Positions 12,401-22,894 of a stretch of 64,000 nucleotides of DNA are shown piece after piece. The position numbers and the translations under genes are program-made. The stretch's first letter is position 1, and each line of letters starts with the position of its first letter. The stretch is taken from positions 124,001 through 188,000 of the forward strand of contig CP084610.1 of assembly GCA_025917655.1 (NCBI GenBank), in the 5' to 3' direction. The DNA is from Chlorella sorokiniana. Its lineage: Eukaryota; Chlorophyta; Trebouxiophyceae; Chlorellales; Chlorellaceae. Below the pieces are notes generated by a model. That model had not been told where the DNA came from. It was given only the letters and a program-made list of their open reading frames with translations, and did no database searches.

Positions 12401-15400
12401 ATCACCACCCTGCGCAGTGGCAGGCGGAGCGGGTTGACTGGTTCACGTCACAGTCGCGTAAGCAGTTGCAACCACGCTCGCAAGCGTCTGCCGCACAAGG
12501 GCGCTGCGTTGATGCTTTGGCCGGAGCATCAGCGGCAGCAGGCCTGCAGCAGCGTCAGCTGCTGCAGGCGGCCGCGCAGCCAACCCAAGGCCCGGCCGCA
12601 GCTGCTCCCGCTCCCTGCTCCCGCTGAGGCGGCGCCCAGCGCAAGCAGAAGCACACGGAGTTAAGCGAGCAGGAAGGGTGCAGCAGAAAGGGAGGCGCAC
12701 CGAGATGCCGAGGGACGCCTCCAAAGCCGACACCATGCCTTGCACCTGCCGCGCCACGCCGTCGGGCAGCACCGTGCCTGCGCTCAGTGGGGGCGTGTGT
12801 GTGTGTGTGTATTGGTGGGGAGGGGAGGAGGGGAGGAGCGAGCGTATGTGTGTGTGTCGTGAGGAGGGGGAGGGGGAAGGTGTGTGTGTGTCGCGAGGAG
12901 GGGTGGGGAGGAGGTGTGTGTGTGTGTGTGTGTGTGGTGCTGTGGGGGGAGAGAGGGGCCACACAGCAGAGCGGCGGCAGCAGCGGCAGTGCAGCAGCAG
13001 CGGTGGGGGAAAACAGAAAGAACGGGGAACGAGCTGCTGGCTGGGGCATCGGCCAGCATCAGGCCAAACGGAGGCAGCGTTCCCCCGGAGTTCCTCTGCT
13101 GTGGCTGCCGGCTGCCAACTGTGCACAGCACAAGCACATCATCAAAGAGTAAACACCCTGCCTTGAGCCATGCAGCGAGTGGCAGCGCACCTGCGACGCT
13201 GTCGTTCAGCTGCAGGCCGGTGCTGGTCACCACATACAGGGAGCCTCCGGCGCCGTCCAGGCTGTCCATGCCTGCCGCAGCGCCTGCTCCCCCGGCAGCC
13301 GGCGACGGCGCGGAGGCTGTTGCCGCAGCCTGCGCAAGTGCGCGGCCTCCAGCCTGCTGCCTCACAGCGGCCGAGCGGTACGCTGCGTGCATCAGCGAGT
13401 TGAGTTCCGTGCTGCTCAGCCGCCGCCCTCGGCCGCCGACAAGCTGGCGTGGTGCGACGGAAGCATCCGCGGGCAGGGGCTGCCGAGGCCGCGCAGTCGG
13501 CGCTGGTGCGAGGGTTGCTGCGGCGCCAGCTGCGCCCCTGGCGGCGTGCCGCCGAGCGCCTCAGTCGCTTGCCGAAGCATCCGGGCAGGAGCTGGGCCCT
13601 GCCCAACCGCCAACCCCTGATTGGCCTTTGAGGCGGTTGGAGGGGGTGGTTTTGGTTTGGGAGGCGGCGGGCGCGGCTTGGGCTTGGGCGGCGGCGGGCG
13701 GGGCTTTGGCTTGGGCGGCGGAGGGCGTGGCTTGGGCTTGGGCGGAGGAGGGCGTGGCTTGGGGCGGGGCAAAGGCGGCCGAGAGCCCTCGACGGCGGCG
13801 TTGCCGCCGCTTGCCACTGCATCAGCTCCCTGCAAGCAGCGGCACATGAGGGGCATGAAGCCCTGTCAGCAGCAGCAGCAGTCAGGATGCAGCTGCAGCA
13901 AAGCTGCCTGCCAGCCTTGCTGTGGGCTGAGAGTGCACAGCAACAGGGCGGGGGGTGCTTGCAACTGCAAAAGAGGCAGGGCAGGCCGCCTCAACGACCT
14001 CCCAGCTGCCAGCTCACCACGCAAGTGCAAGTGCCGGCCATGCAGGCGCAGCCGCCGCGCGGGCAGTCGCCGCAGCCGGTGCAGACATCCAGCTGCTGCG
14101 GGGCGGCAGGGGGCTGGGGAGGCACGTCGGCGGGCGGGCAGCAGCAAGCAAGGAGGGAGACAGGACGGAGGGATGGAGGGGGAGGGGGCGCGGCGGGCGG
14201 TTGGGTGGTTGGGGTGTGTGTGGGGGGTCCAGCGCAAAACTGGTTTGTTCGTGGCACTCACGCTGTCGCCCCCACACTGCTCGGGGTGGAGAGAGCCGCT
14301 AGCGAGAGGGAGGCTGCGGCCGCAAGCAGCGGCTTGTCCGGCGGAGGCGCTGAGCGGCGGCGGCGGCGGCAAAGGAGGCGGCGCCGGCGCTGCAGGCCAC
14401 AATCAGGGTTGCCGCCGAGTTGCCAAAGCCCAGGGCTGCCAGGTCGGGCACGTCTTGCGCCAGCGCCAGCTGCTGCCCGTTGTTGCGCACAAGGGTGGCG
14501 GTGCAGCCTGCCTGCACCCGCAGGCTCTTCAGGGTGCCAGAGGGGAAGCCGAGCGAGGGCAGCGGGGTGTGCTCGCCGACTGCAAAGCCAATGGAAGCGC
14601 CGCCGTAGTTCACGTCTTTAAAAAGGATCACGGCAGCGACGGGCGTGCCCTGCACTGCCGGCGGAGGTGGGCTGGGGCTGGGGCTGGGGCTGGGGGTGGC
14701 GGTGATGGTTGAGGGCTGGGCGGTGGCGGCAGTGGGTTGGGGCTGGGCGGCGGTGGGCTGGGCGGCGGTGGGGTGTCGGGAGGAGGAAAGGGTGGAGAAG
14801 GGCTGGGTGGCGGTGGGCTGGGCGGCGGTGGGGTGGGGGAGGAGGAAAGGGAGGAGGGGGCTGGGAGGGAGCGGGCTGGGTGGCAGAGAGGGCGGCGGCG
14901 GAAGCTCTGAAGGGGGTACTCATTGCTGGGTGGCTGAGGACTGGGGGCTCCAGCGCTGGAGCATATGGCGGGGTGGCTGCTGCGAAGCTGGCGGCTCAGT
15001 GCTCGGCGGCGGCGGCTGAGCCTCCACACTCGGGCTGGGAGGCGGTGGCAGCAACTCCAGGGCTACCGGCTGCGGCGGCTCGGGGGTGGGTGACGACGGA
15101 GAGGGCAGGGGCAGGCTGGGGGTGGAGGAGAGGGAGGGGGCGGGCTTGGGGGTGGCGGAGAGGGCGGGGGCGGGCTTGACGGTGGCGGGCTGGGAGGGGC
15201 CGGGCTGGGTGGCGGCGTGTTGGGCGCCACTCCACAGCTGACCACCATGCTCATGGCGAGGTCGTTGAATTCATAGCTGCCCAACTCCGAAACGTTGGTT
15301 GTGAGCGTGCGCGAGGCACCTTCAAAGTTGGGTCCGCTGTACAACACCACGGTGCAGCCGTCCCGCAGCTGTACCGCCGAAAGAATGTCGTCTGGGAAGC

Positions 15401-16600
15401 CAGCATCTGACAGGCTGGGGTATGAACCGGGCGGAAACTGTACCCCCAGCCCTTCGTAACCGTAGTGCTCGTACAGCGTGACGGCGGGGGCGGGCGGCGG
15501 CGAGGGCGGAGGCGGGCTGGGTGGGGGCGGGCTGGGTGGGGGCGGGCTGGGAGGTGGAAGAGAGGGGGTGATAGGCTTGGTGGTGGCAGAGAGGGAGGGG
15601 GCGGGCTGGGTGGTGGCGGAGAGGGTGGAGGCGGGCTGGGTGAGGGCGGCATCAAGGATGGCAGGGGGAGGAAGGGCGGAGGCGAGCAGGGAGAGAGCGG
15701 GCTGGGAGGCGGAGGGCTGCTCAATTGTGGCGACGGCGGGGGTGGGAGAGCTCCGGGTATCAACAGCGGCGACGGCGGAACGGCGGCGGGCTGGGGCGGC
15801 ATGGTTGTCGTTGGGAGGGGCGGCGGGGGCAACAGGATTGTCGCTGGGAAGGGCGGCGGAGGCGGCAGGAGGGGAGGGGTGGTGGTGGGCTGGGAGGCGC
15901 CGCTGAGCGGCAGGAGGGCTGAGAGGGGGAAGGCTGGGGGCTGGCAGCGCGGGGGGGTCCATCCAGCCCGGGGTTGCGGCGAGGGTGGAGGCGGAGAGGG
16001 CGGCAGCGGCGGAAGAGGCGCTGGCGACGGCGGCGGGACCCTCGGTCGGTGAGGGCACCGGCTGCGGCTGCCCTTCCAGCGGCGGGCTGGGAGGCTGCGG
16101 TTGAACAGCCAGCGGCGAGCTGGGCGGCTGCGGTTGAACAGCCAGCGGCGGGCTTGGCGGCTGCGGCTGCCCAGCCAGCGGCGGGCTGGGCGGCGGGGCA
16201 GCAGGGCCCCGCCCGCCAACGGGGGCGATGGCGCATCGTCGGCGGCGGCGGGGCTCAGAGCTGCGTATGGGATGGGGGCAGAGGATCTGCTGGAGAGCAA
16301 CCAAGCCAGGGCGCTGGCGCCCGCAGGGGCACCCCACCAGCTGCTGCAGCTGCTGCTGGCCCCGCCCGAAAAACACAATGCGCAAGCATGCGGCTGCTGG
16401 CAACTCTTGGGTGGGGCAGCAGGGCGCGCTTGGTGGGCAGGGAGAGAGGAAGAGGAACAGATGCGAACGCGCAACTATGTTGCTGCAAGCGGTTTGCAGC
16501 TGATGCCGGGCACCCCGGGCAGGGAACTGTGCATGCCTGCCGGCACACATCACTGCACATGCAGAGAAGTGGCTGCCCAGCGCCGGCAGCGGCCATGCAG
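9475..16600 (-). CDS. Membrane protein 2: crystallin-type ectodomain, Pro-rich linkers and TRP-like membrane base (inverted paralogue of membrane protein 1)
   Basis: Read from 16600 down to the stop at 9475. A Pro-rich exon (about 16400-15100) contains PPLAVQPQPPSPP-type repeats and then a beta/gamma-crystallin domain at 15480-15230 (YGYEGLGVQFPPGSYPSL). After a PPPSPPP linker comes a second crystallin-like domain at 14650-14310 (VNYGGASIGFAVGEH). A small Cys cluster follows at 14090-14020 (CTGCGDCPRGGCACMAGTC), then a KPKPRPPPP repeat. ELNSLMHAAYRS and GGSLYVVTSTGL near 13390-13200 match gene 1's ELNSLMHESYRS and GGSIYVVTTTGL. The membrane half (12.4-9.8 kb) is collinear with gene 1: LASLWNTLFWVSVGLA, FVAKYGVLFE, TLGVTVQLTKLVLFAQLAAV, ILGCACDLGTFVCG and KYADRWLLRVHGRGLNE. 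It lacks gene 1's lectin domains. It is probably the C-terminal part of one gene whose N-terminus is the 16632-21812 module. No signal peptide is seen at its own upstream end. Confidence 0.72.
10249..10990 (-). repeat. Arm 2 of an inverted gene duplication
   Basis: This is the minus-strand counterpart of 6521-7278. Exons for FVAKYGVLFE, TLGVTVQLTKLVLF and ILGCACDLGTFVCG and the intron between the first two keep high identity to the plus-strand copy. The next introns (7000-7195 against 10520-10332) are less alike, so the similarity is patchy. Confidence 0.85.
12787..12940. repeat. GT/GTGA-rich simple repeat in an intron of membrane protein 2
   Basis: Runs of GT dinucleotides (for example 12794-12810 and 12914-12937) alternate with GGGAGG blocks. 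On the coding strand this is an AC/CCTCC-rich intron stretch just downstream of the VLPDGVARQVQG exon. Confidence 0.85.
13650..13770 (-). repeat. 27-bp tandem repeat encoding KPKPRPPPP
   Basis: About four copies of a 27-base unit encode a KPKPRPPPP-type nine-residue repeat. It forms a basic, proline-rich linker before the ELNSLMHAAYRS segment of membrane protein 2. Such linkers are common in chlorophyte extracellular-matrix and surface proteins. Confidence 0.85.
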
Positions 16601-16631
16601 AGGGCACAGGCGGCGGCGGCAGGCGGCGGCG

Positions 16632-19600
16632 CTACGAGGAGCAGCGCCCAGGGGAGACGGCGCGGGGGCGGGGGCGTTGGCGTGTCTTGGGACGGGGTGG
16701 GTGAGAGGGTGGGAGAGGGGGTGGGTGAAGGGGTGGGTGAAGGGGTGGGCGAGGACAAGCTTGGCGGCGGGGAGGGCGGGGCGGTGCCGGGGATGGGGTG
16801 GGCGAAGGGGTGGGGGACGGGGTGGGGGAGGGAGGGCCAGGGCTGGCAGGGCTGGGGGTCGGCGACGGTTCAGGGCTGGCAGGGCTGGGGCTGGGAGAGG
16901 GTTCAGGGCTGGCAGGGCTGGGGGTCGGCGACGGTTCAGGGCTGGCAGGGCTGGGGCTGGGAGAGGGTTCAGGGCTGGCAGGGCTGGAGGAAGGGCTGGG
17001 GGTGGGGTCGGGGCCGGGCGAGGGGGAGGCCGGGATGGGGCTGAGGCCGGGGCTCGGAGCAGGTGTAGCTGCCGGGCTGGGCACATTTTGCAAGGGGGAG
17101 GCCAGGAGACACCTCTGTGCTGGGGGACAGCCCGGGAGACAGCTGCGGGCTGGGAAACGGCTCCGGGCTGAACTCCGGGCTGGGCTCCGGGCTGGGCTCA
17201 GGGCTGGGCGGCAGCGCTGGGCTGAGGGGGGCGGGAGACCAGTAGCCGCCGGCTCGGGCGGCAGAGTGCTGTCCGGCGGCTGCGGGGGCCCAGCGCCGCC
17301 CTCCGCCTCTGGTGCATCGCCGCTGGCATCGGCAGCGGGGCTGTCCACGGACTGGCTGGCAGCCTCCTGAGACCCTGCAGGCCGGGAGGAAAGCAGGGAA
17401 GGAAGCAAGAAAGCAGCTTGGGCGGTGCTTCAACATGAGCGTGAGGCAGGGCAGCGAGCCTCCTGCCACAAGACCGCCCTCGCTACAAGCAGGCCTAGGC
17501 GGCGGTGAAGCCATGGGCTGGGCGCTACCTCGGGGGATGCGCAGCGCTGCCGCACTGTCCGGGAATCTGTGAGGGCAAGCAGCCCCAGCCGCAACCCACC
17601 CGTGAACGGAGAGGAGGCCAGGCCGCCCGCCCCCTCCTCCTCTGGCAGGCTGAACTGCACCACGCGCCCCCGCAAGCACCAGCACGCCGACAGGCGCAGG
17701 CGCAAAGCTCACGTCTCCTGCGGGACAGCAGGGCAGTACTGGTGGGTTGTGGTGTGGGTGGGGGGTGGGTGGGTGGGTGGGCTGTGAGGGTTGGGGCGGA
17801 TGCCAGCGTCGCGAGCGCAGCTGTTGCCTGACAGCGGGCAAGCAGCAGGCGGCCCTAGGCGGGCAAGCCGGCCAGCCCGCAAGGCTCGCAGCGGGGTTGC
17901 GGGCACCGCGAACGCCAGGCAGCAGGCTGCGCGGCGGCGCACCGCTGAGCAGGGCGGACAGCGCTGCTCGGTCCGCCGCCTCCTTCTGAGACTCGCCGCC
18001 GTCGCCGCCGCTGCTTGACCCCGGGCGGCTGCAGGCAACATGCCGGGAGGTGCAGAAGCTGGGTTGGAAGGTGGTGCAGCAGGGGGCCTGGCGGGGAGGT
18101 GGGCGCCACGGGCAGCATGCGGCGGTCGGGAGCACAGCAGAGGAAGCGGCGAGTGAAAAGCCAGTGGCGTCACCGAGGCAGGACAGATAGCAGATGGATA
18201 ACTGGCATTTGGTCGATGGGCATCGACAGAGGAGCATCAAACGGCACACGCAGCAAAGCGGGGCGGCTGTGGGCTCACGGCCAGTCCATCTTGATGAAGG
18301 CGAGCTGCGCGGCAGCTGCCCGGAAGTTGGCGGGGAGCGACGGCACGCTGAGCTGGCCGGCCTGCAGGCGCAGCACGCTCAGCAGGCTCAGCATGAGAAA
18401 GCGTGTGCGCTGCCGACGTCGAGGCGCTGGGTCGGCGGCGGAGGGCCTCTCCCAAACCAAGCCAACCCCACAAGGGTCCACACGCAGGAAGCAGGGCGAG
18501 TCTGCATGCAAAGCGCTGCGTCGGCCACGCACCAGGTACACCGTCTGTACTCCGCCTGTCATCTGTCCCAGAGCATTGCCGGTGGGGACTGTGGCAGGGG
18601 GTGGGCGGGTGGTGCAAGTAAGTGCGTGGTGCAAGGTGGAAGGCAAGCGTATGGGCGTGAGCACACAGGGGGTTTGGGTGGGCGGAGCCGGCAGCCAGCG
18701 GCGGCCAAGGCACGTCGAGCAAGGCGCAGGGCGGCGGCGGCTGCAACAGGCAGGCAGAAGGACGAGGTGGAGCAGCAGCGGCAGCCAGCGCTGTTGGCAG
18801 GGCGGCGGCGGCTCACAGGCGGCGCCCGGCACCAGGCAGTTCACTGCCAGTGAGCCCGCCACAAAAGCCAGGCTGGACGAAGCAAACGTGTTGCTGCAAC
18901 GAGGGGGCGGGGGGTGGGGGTGGGGGTGGGGGGCAATGTGTACGTCAAGCGTAAGCAGGACGTATGGGGAGGAGGGGGAGGAGGGGGAGGGAGGAGGAAG
19001 CACGGTGACACGTCATGTGCAAGCAGACAGCGGTGGGGTGGGGGTGGGGTGGCGTATCCTTGCGGGCAGCTCGCCGCGGGAGCTTGGCAGGAGTCTGCCA
19101 GGCTGGCACAGGCATGGGAGCCAGGTTGCGGCCAGCCAGCAATTCCAGGCTGCAGGGAGCACAGCAGCAGCGGTGCGACGCAGCAGCAGTGGCGGCCTGC
19201 CAACTCACGCCATGGCAGCGCCCAGCGCCGCTGCGCCGCCGCTGGGGGCAGGTAGACGATGGTGAAGCTGGCGGCTGCGAGCAGCAGAGGCAGAAGCAGA
19301 AACAACGAGGCTTGAAGTTGCCCGGGAGGGGGTGCGGGGCGGGCCGCGCGCCACCCTGGCGCACCATGGCAGGCGGATACAGCACCACAACCAAGTGCAA
19401 GCAGCGGCTGCAGCCCAGGAGCCGCCGCTCACCGAGGTTTGGCTGGCCCAGCACGTCGGTGGTCACCCCGCCGGGATCTCCACTGCAGGAAACAAAGGAG
19501 TTGGGGGTGGTGGTGAGAAGGGGTGGCGGCGCAGCATTTCAGCGCGGGGGCCGGTTGTGCTGACGGAGAGAGCAGGGCAGCAAGTGCGCAAGCGGGAAGC

Positions 19601-21812
19601 GGCACGGCTGCTGCAGCAGGGCAGAAGTGCAGCGTCGAGCAGTTGCATTGCAAGGGAACGTGCAACCACTCTACAGGCACGTGAGAAGGGCAGCCAGGGG
19701 AGACGAGGGGGTGGGGCAGCGGCGGACTCACTTGTCACTACCGTGGGCTCTGCTGGGTTGCTGACGTTGCCGATCACAAATAGCTGGCCCCCAAGCACGT
19801 CGTACAGAACATCCATCCTGCGGGCAACAGGAACAGACAACAAAGCAAACCGTGAGGACATGTGGGAAGTGAGGACACGCATCGGTGCCTCGCGATGGGC
19901 CACAGGCCCTGGATCGACGAGAGGGATCGGGAGCAGATGCTGGCAGGCGGCACCGACGGGCGGCACCCACCCCAGGCTGTGACAGATACTCAACAATTTA
20001 TTCAACTGGGTATACAGGACAACTGGGTATGCAGGAATCAGAGTGGGAAGGTGGTGGTTGCCCACTGGAGCTTGCCCACCACAGCCCCCCCCCACACACA
20101 CCTGCCCATGCCGCTGACTGTGAAGAGGCGCAGCGGGTTGAGCGTCAGCACGCTCGCCAAAGGAGGCGTGCAGCGTCAGCCGCTGCTGGTCTGTAGTGCC
20201 GTACTTCAGCCCCACCGCTTGGATGGTGGGCGCCGGCGCCTGCGTGTCCCACACCGCCACCAGGCTGTTGCTGCCTGCCGTGGCCTCCCCGCACGGTCTG
20301 CAGGCGCAGGGAAGGAGAGGGGGTAGCGGAGGCAGGGTGACGAGTGTGCTGCTGTCTCAACTGCCTTGCAGGCGTGGTGGCAAGGGGGACCCAGGGGTGG
20401 CGACGGACGCCCCCAGAGAGCAGGACTGATGTTTCCCAGACCTGCTGGCAGCGACCCTTCCTCTTGTCCCCCTTCCCCTTGCAGTATCGCCGGACCAGCT
20501 GCACCTCTGCAGCCCCTCACCCCCACCACCCCCACCCTCGCAACACCCCACACTCACCACCCCGCCCCCTTCCCCACCCAGCCAGGCCACCCCAATCCTG
20601 GATGGGTGAGCTGAAGCAGTGCTGGCCGCAGTGCCGAGGGTGTGCAGCAGCGGTGCAGTGCCCCTCACCTGCCAGTTTCCGGGCGGTACACGCAGCGTGC
20701 ACGGCGCGTTAGGCTCGCTGATCGCCACCTCAGCCTCAAAGACCTGAAACAGCCCCGCCCGGTATGGCGGCCGCACGCGCAGCACCGCGCAGCCATCCGC
20801 TTGAATATCTGACGCCGTCAGGGTGCCCACCAGCGCATTCACGCGCACCTGCGGCAGCAGCGGGATGGAGACGGTTCAAGAGGAGGGGCGCAAGCGAGCG
20901 CGAGTGCGCACCAGCCTGCCACCTGGGTTGGTGGCGGCTGCAGCAACTGCAGGCGCCAGCCTGGCACACAGGGTGCAGCTTGGGCAGCGCCGTCGCCCGG
21001 GCCTGCCAGCGGGGTGACCACTCCTCTTCCCATGGCCAGCAGGATGCAGCAGAAAACACAAAACGCACCTCAACCAGCAGCGTCTGGATGCGCGTGGCGA
21101 CCACGGTGGTGGAGGCCAGGCAGCCGCTCAGGTCCAGCAAGGGTCGGGCGCCGCCGCTGGCGCCGGGCGTGTAGCCATCAGCGTAGCGGATGCAGCGCGT
21201 GGTGTTGACCCCTGCTGCATCGATGATGCGCCCTGAGCTGGCGTTCACCGCCACGGCCTGGCTGCCGGGGCGACGGCCAGGATCACCGGGACACTGCGCG
21301 TCGCCGCCGCCGCGCCGCCGGCGCTCGAGGCGGAAGCATCTCCAGCAACAGCGCCGCTGCGGCTGCCGTCCTGCGCCTGCAGCAGGCGGCGCAGGTGGGC
21401 TGGCGGGGGCACGCCGCCGGGGGCGATGCCGCCGGTGCTGGGCAGGCTGCGGGCATGGCTGGGATGCGGCGGCGGCAGCAACACCTGCACGGGTCACATC
21501 GGGTGTTGGCAGCTGTGCGGCAACGACCGTCAGCAGCCGCGCTGCTGGACTGCATCCTGACCACCTTTACAAACTGGCAGGCTGTTTCCTGGCACGGGCC
21601 AGCTGACAAACGGCGCAGCGAAGCCCCCGCTCGCCCTGCACGCCACCGCCTGCGACGCTGCCGTCGTCAGCAGGGGCAAAGGCCGCAGCGGGCCGACGTA
21701 ACGGTGTGCGCACCTGAACCGCCTCCACTGAGGCCTCCTGATGGGTTACCGAAGCCCGCGGGGCCAGCAGGGCGATGAGCACCCACAGCAGCAGTGGGGA
21801 GGCTTCAGACAT
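16632..21812 (-). CDS. Signal peptide and N-terminal ectodomain module, probably the start of membrane protein 2
   Basis: ATG at 21812-21810 opens a clear signal peptide ([20 protein letters not shown]), spliced near 21714. Later exons encode [19 protein letters not shown] and a Cys-bearing beta-rich stretch to about 21070. Further exons lie at 20848-20670, 20296-20103, 19817-19730 ([21 protein letters not shown], which resembles an LVIVD beta-propeller motif), 19483-19435, 19300-19205, 18897-18840 and 18590-18275 ([20 protein letters not shown]). The 17.7-17.5 kb exon carries [20 protein letters not shown]. The module ends in a long SPASPEPSP repeat exon (17372 to about 16650) that reaches a stop at 16632 if unspliced. 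Whether it splices onward into the crystallin exons at 16.4 kb or is a separate secreted protein cannot be settled by eye. I favour one gene because the downstream part has no signal peptide. One frame change near 21270 looks like an indel. Confidence 0.55.
16854..16986 (-). repeat. 33-bp tandem repeat with 66-bp higher-order period
   Basis: Two 33-base variants alternate to give an exact 66-base period (starts at 16854 and 16920). On the minus strand they encode alternating [11 protein letters not shown] and [11 protein letters not shown] eleven-residue repeats. These lie in the Pro/Ser-rich stalk of the ectodomain module. Confidence 0.9.
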
Positions 21813-22894
21813 GCGTTCAAGCGTGTTCACCCCATCCCATCTGCATCTTTGATAAACTTGCATGATAAGTTGACGCGGAAGATAGTCAGGGCGGCTACCA
21901 TTGCGTCGGGGTGGCTTTCCACCGCCCAAAATGTGGCTTCAGCTTCCGGAAGTGGCGCAGTCTTGCTTGCATAGATCGATGCATGCATCGCTATATCTCA
22001 ATAGCACTGTTTTCAGTTTTAGAAGAGGCGCAATCGGCCCCGGCACCCAAATCTCCTAGAGCATGCAGACGGGAGCGGGTGCCCCGCGCAGCAGTGCAGC
22101 CATAGACCCGCCAAGGAACCCACGTGTGGGTTGTGAGGGCATCCGCAGCCCTTTGTGATCGTCCTACCCAAGAGAGCCAGCTGCGGCTGCGAAGCCGCTT
22201 TGCCCACAGCTGAATCAATAGGCAGACTGCTTGGGTTTCTGCACATTGACAGGTGATGGGGTCGCTCATGACGCTGGGCAGTCCATATGCTGTAGTTTCA
22301 TCGCTGCCGAGGCGCAGCAGGGGTTTTGGCTGGCCTGCAGGCCTCAAGCAGCTTGCTGGCGTCGCAGCGGTAGCGCCCGCACTCGCTGAGTTGGGTGCAG
22401 GTTTCAGCAGCCACATGCAATCGCACGGGACGTGCCAAGGCTTAACATGCGTGCACGATCTCAGTCAGTTGGCTTTCCAATTCGAACAGGGCTGAACAGG
22501 GGGCAGAGGTATGTGGGTTTGGGCTTGTGGGCGCGGGCCGCAGGCCTGCCTGAGGCGTCGGCCACTGCGGACTGCTAGCCTGGCACAGATCAGCGGCTGG
22601 CACATGTCCAAACGTACTCTAGAAGATACGGGGCCTCTCAAACGTGCCGAACGATACCTGAGCTAGCATAGGAAACTCAGTCGTCAGGGTGGGTCTGAGG
22701 GCGGCGGCTCCTGAGGTGGCGCTGCCACTGCCAGTCACCAGCACCTGTCGGCCACGACTGCATCGCTCCTACCATCAAGCTCGAGGATTTGATCCCTTCA
22801 ATTGATGCGTAACTCATTGATCAACCCTCTGTCTGGCTTGAACCTTCAGTTTCGGAAACTTGACTGCGCTTGAAATGCCGCTCCGGCTGACGAG
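21813..22894. other. Divergent intergenic region with likely promoters
   Basis: This region separates the start of the minus-strand membrane-protein gene from the plus-strand gene beginning near 22.9 kb. It is less GC-rich than its surroundings. Apart from a 14-bp palindrome at 21977-21990, I see no gene, RNA or repeat. It is presumably a bidirectional promoter region. Confidence 0.5.
21977..21990. promoter_or_regulatory. Perfect 14-bp palindrome upstream of membrane protein 2
   Basis: CGATGCATGCATCG equals its own reverse complement and lies about 165 bases upstream of the signal-peptide ATG at 21812. A dimeric transcription-factor site is possible. No specific factor is recognised. Confidence 0.3.

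Noticed and set aside
16854-16986. Regular 33-bp repeats resembling a CRISPR array
   Set aside because: The units are contiguous without spacers, alternate in two variants and encode an in-frame SPASPEPSP repeat in a eukaryotic gene.
13600-17200. Long plus-strand Gly-rich ORFs (for example at 13621-14712, 15974-17044 and 16101-17171)
   Set aside because: They are the complement of Pro/Ser-rich coding repeats on the minus strand, which carry crystallin domains and splice sites. The plus frames have no domain.
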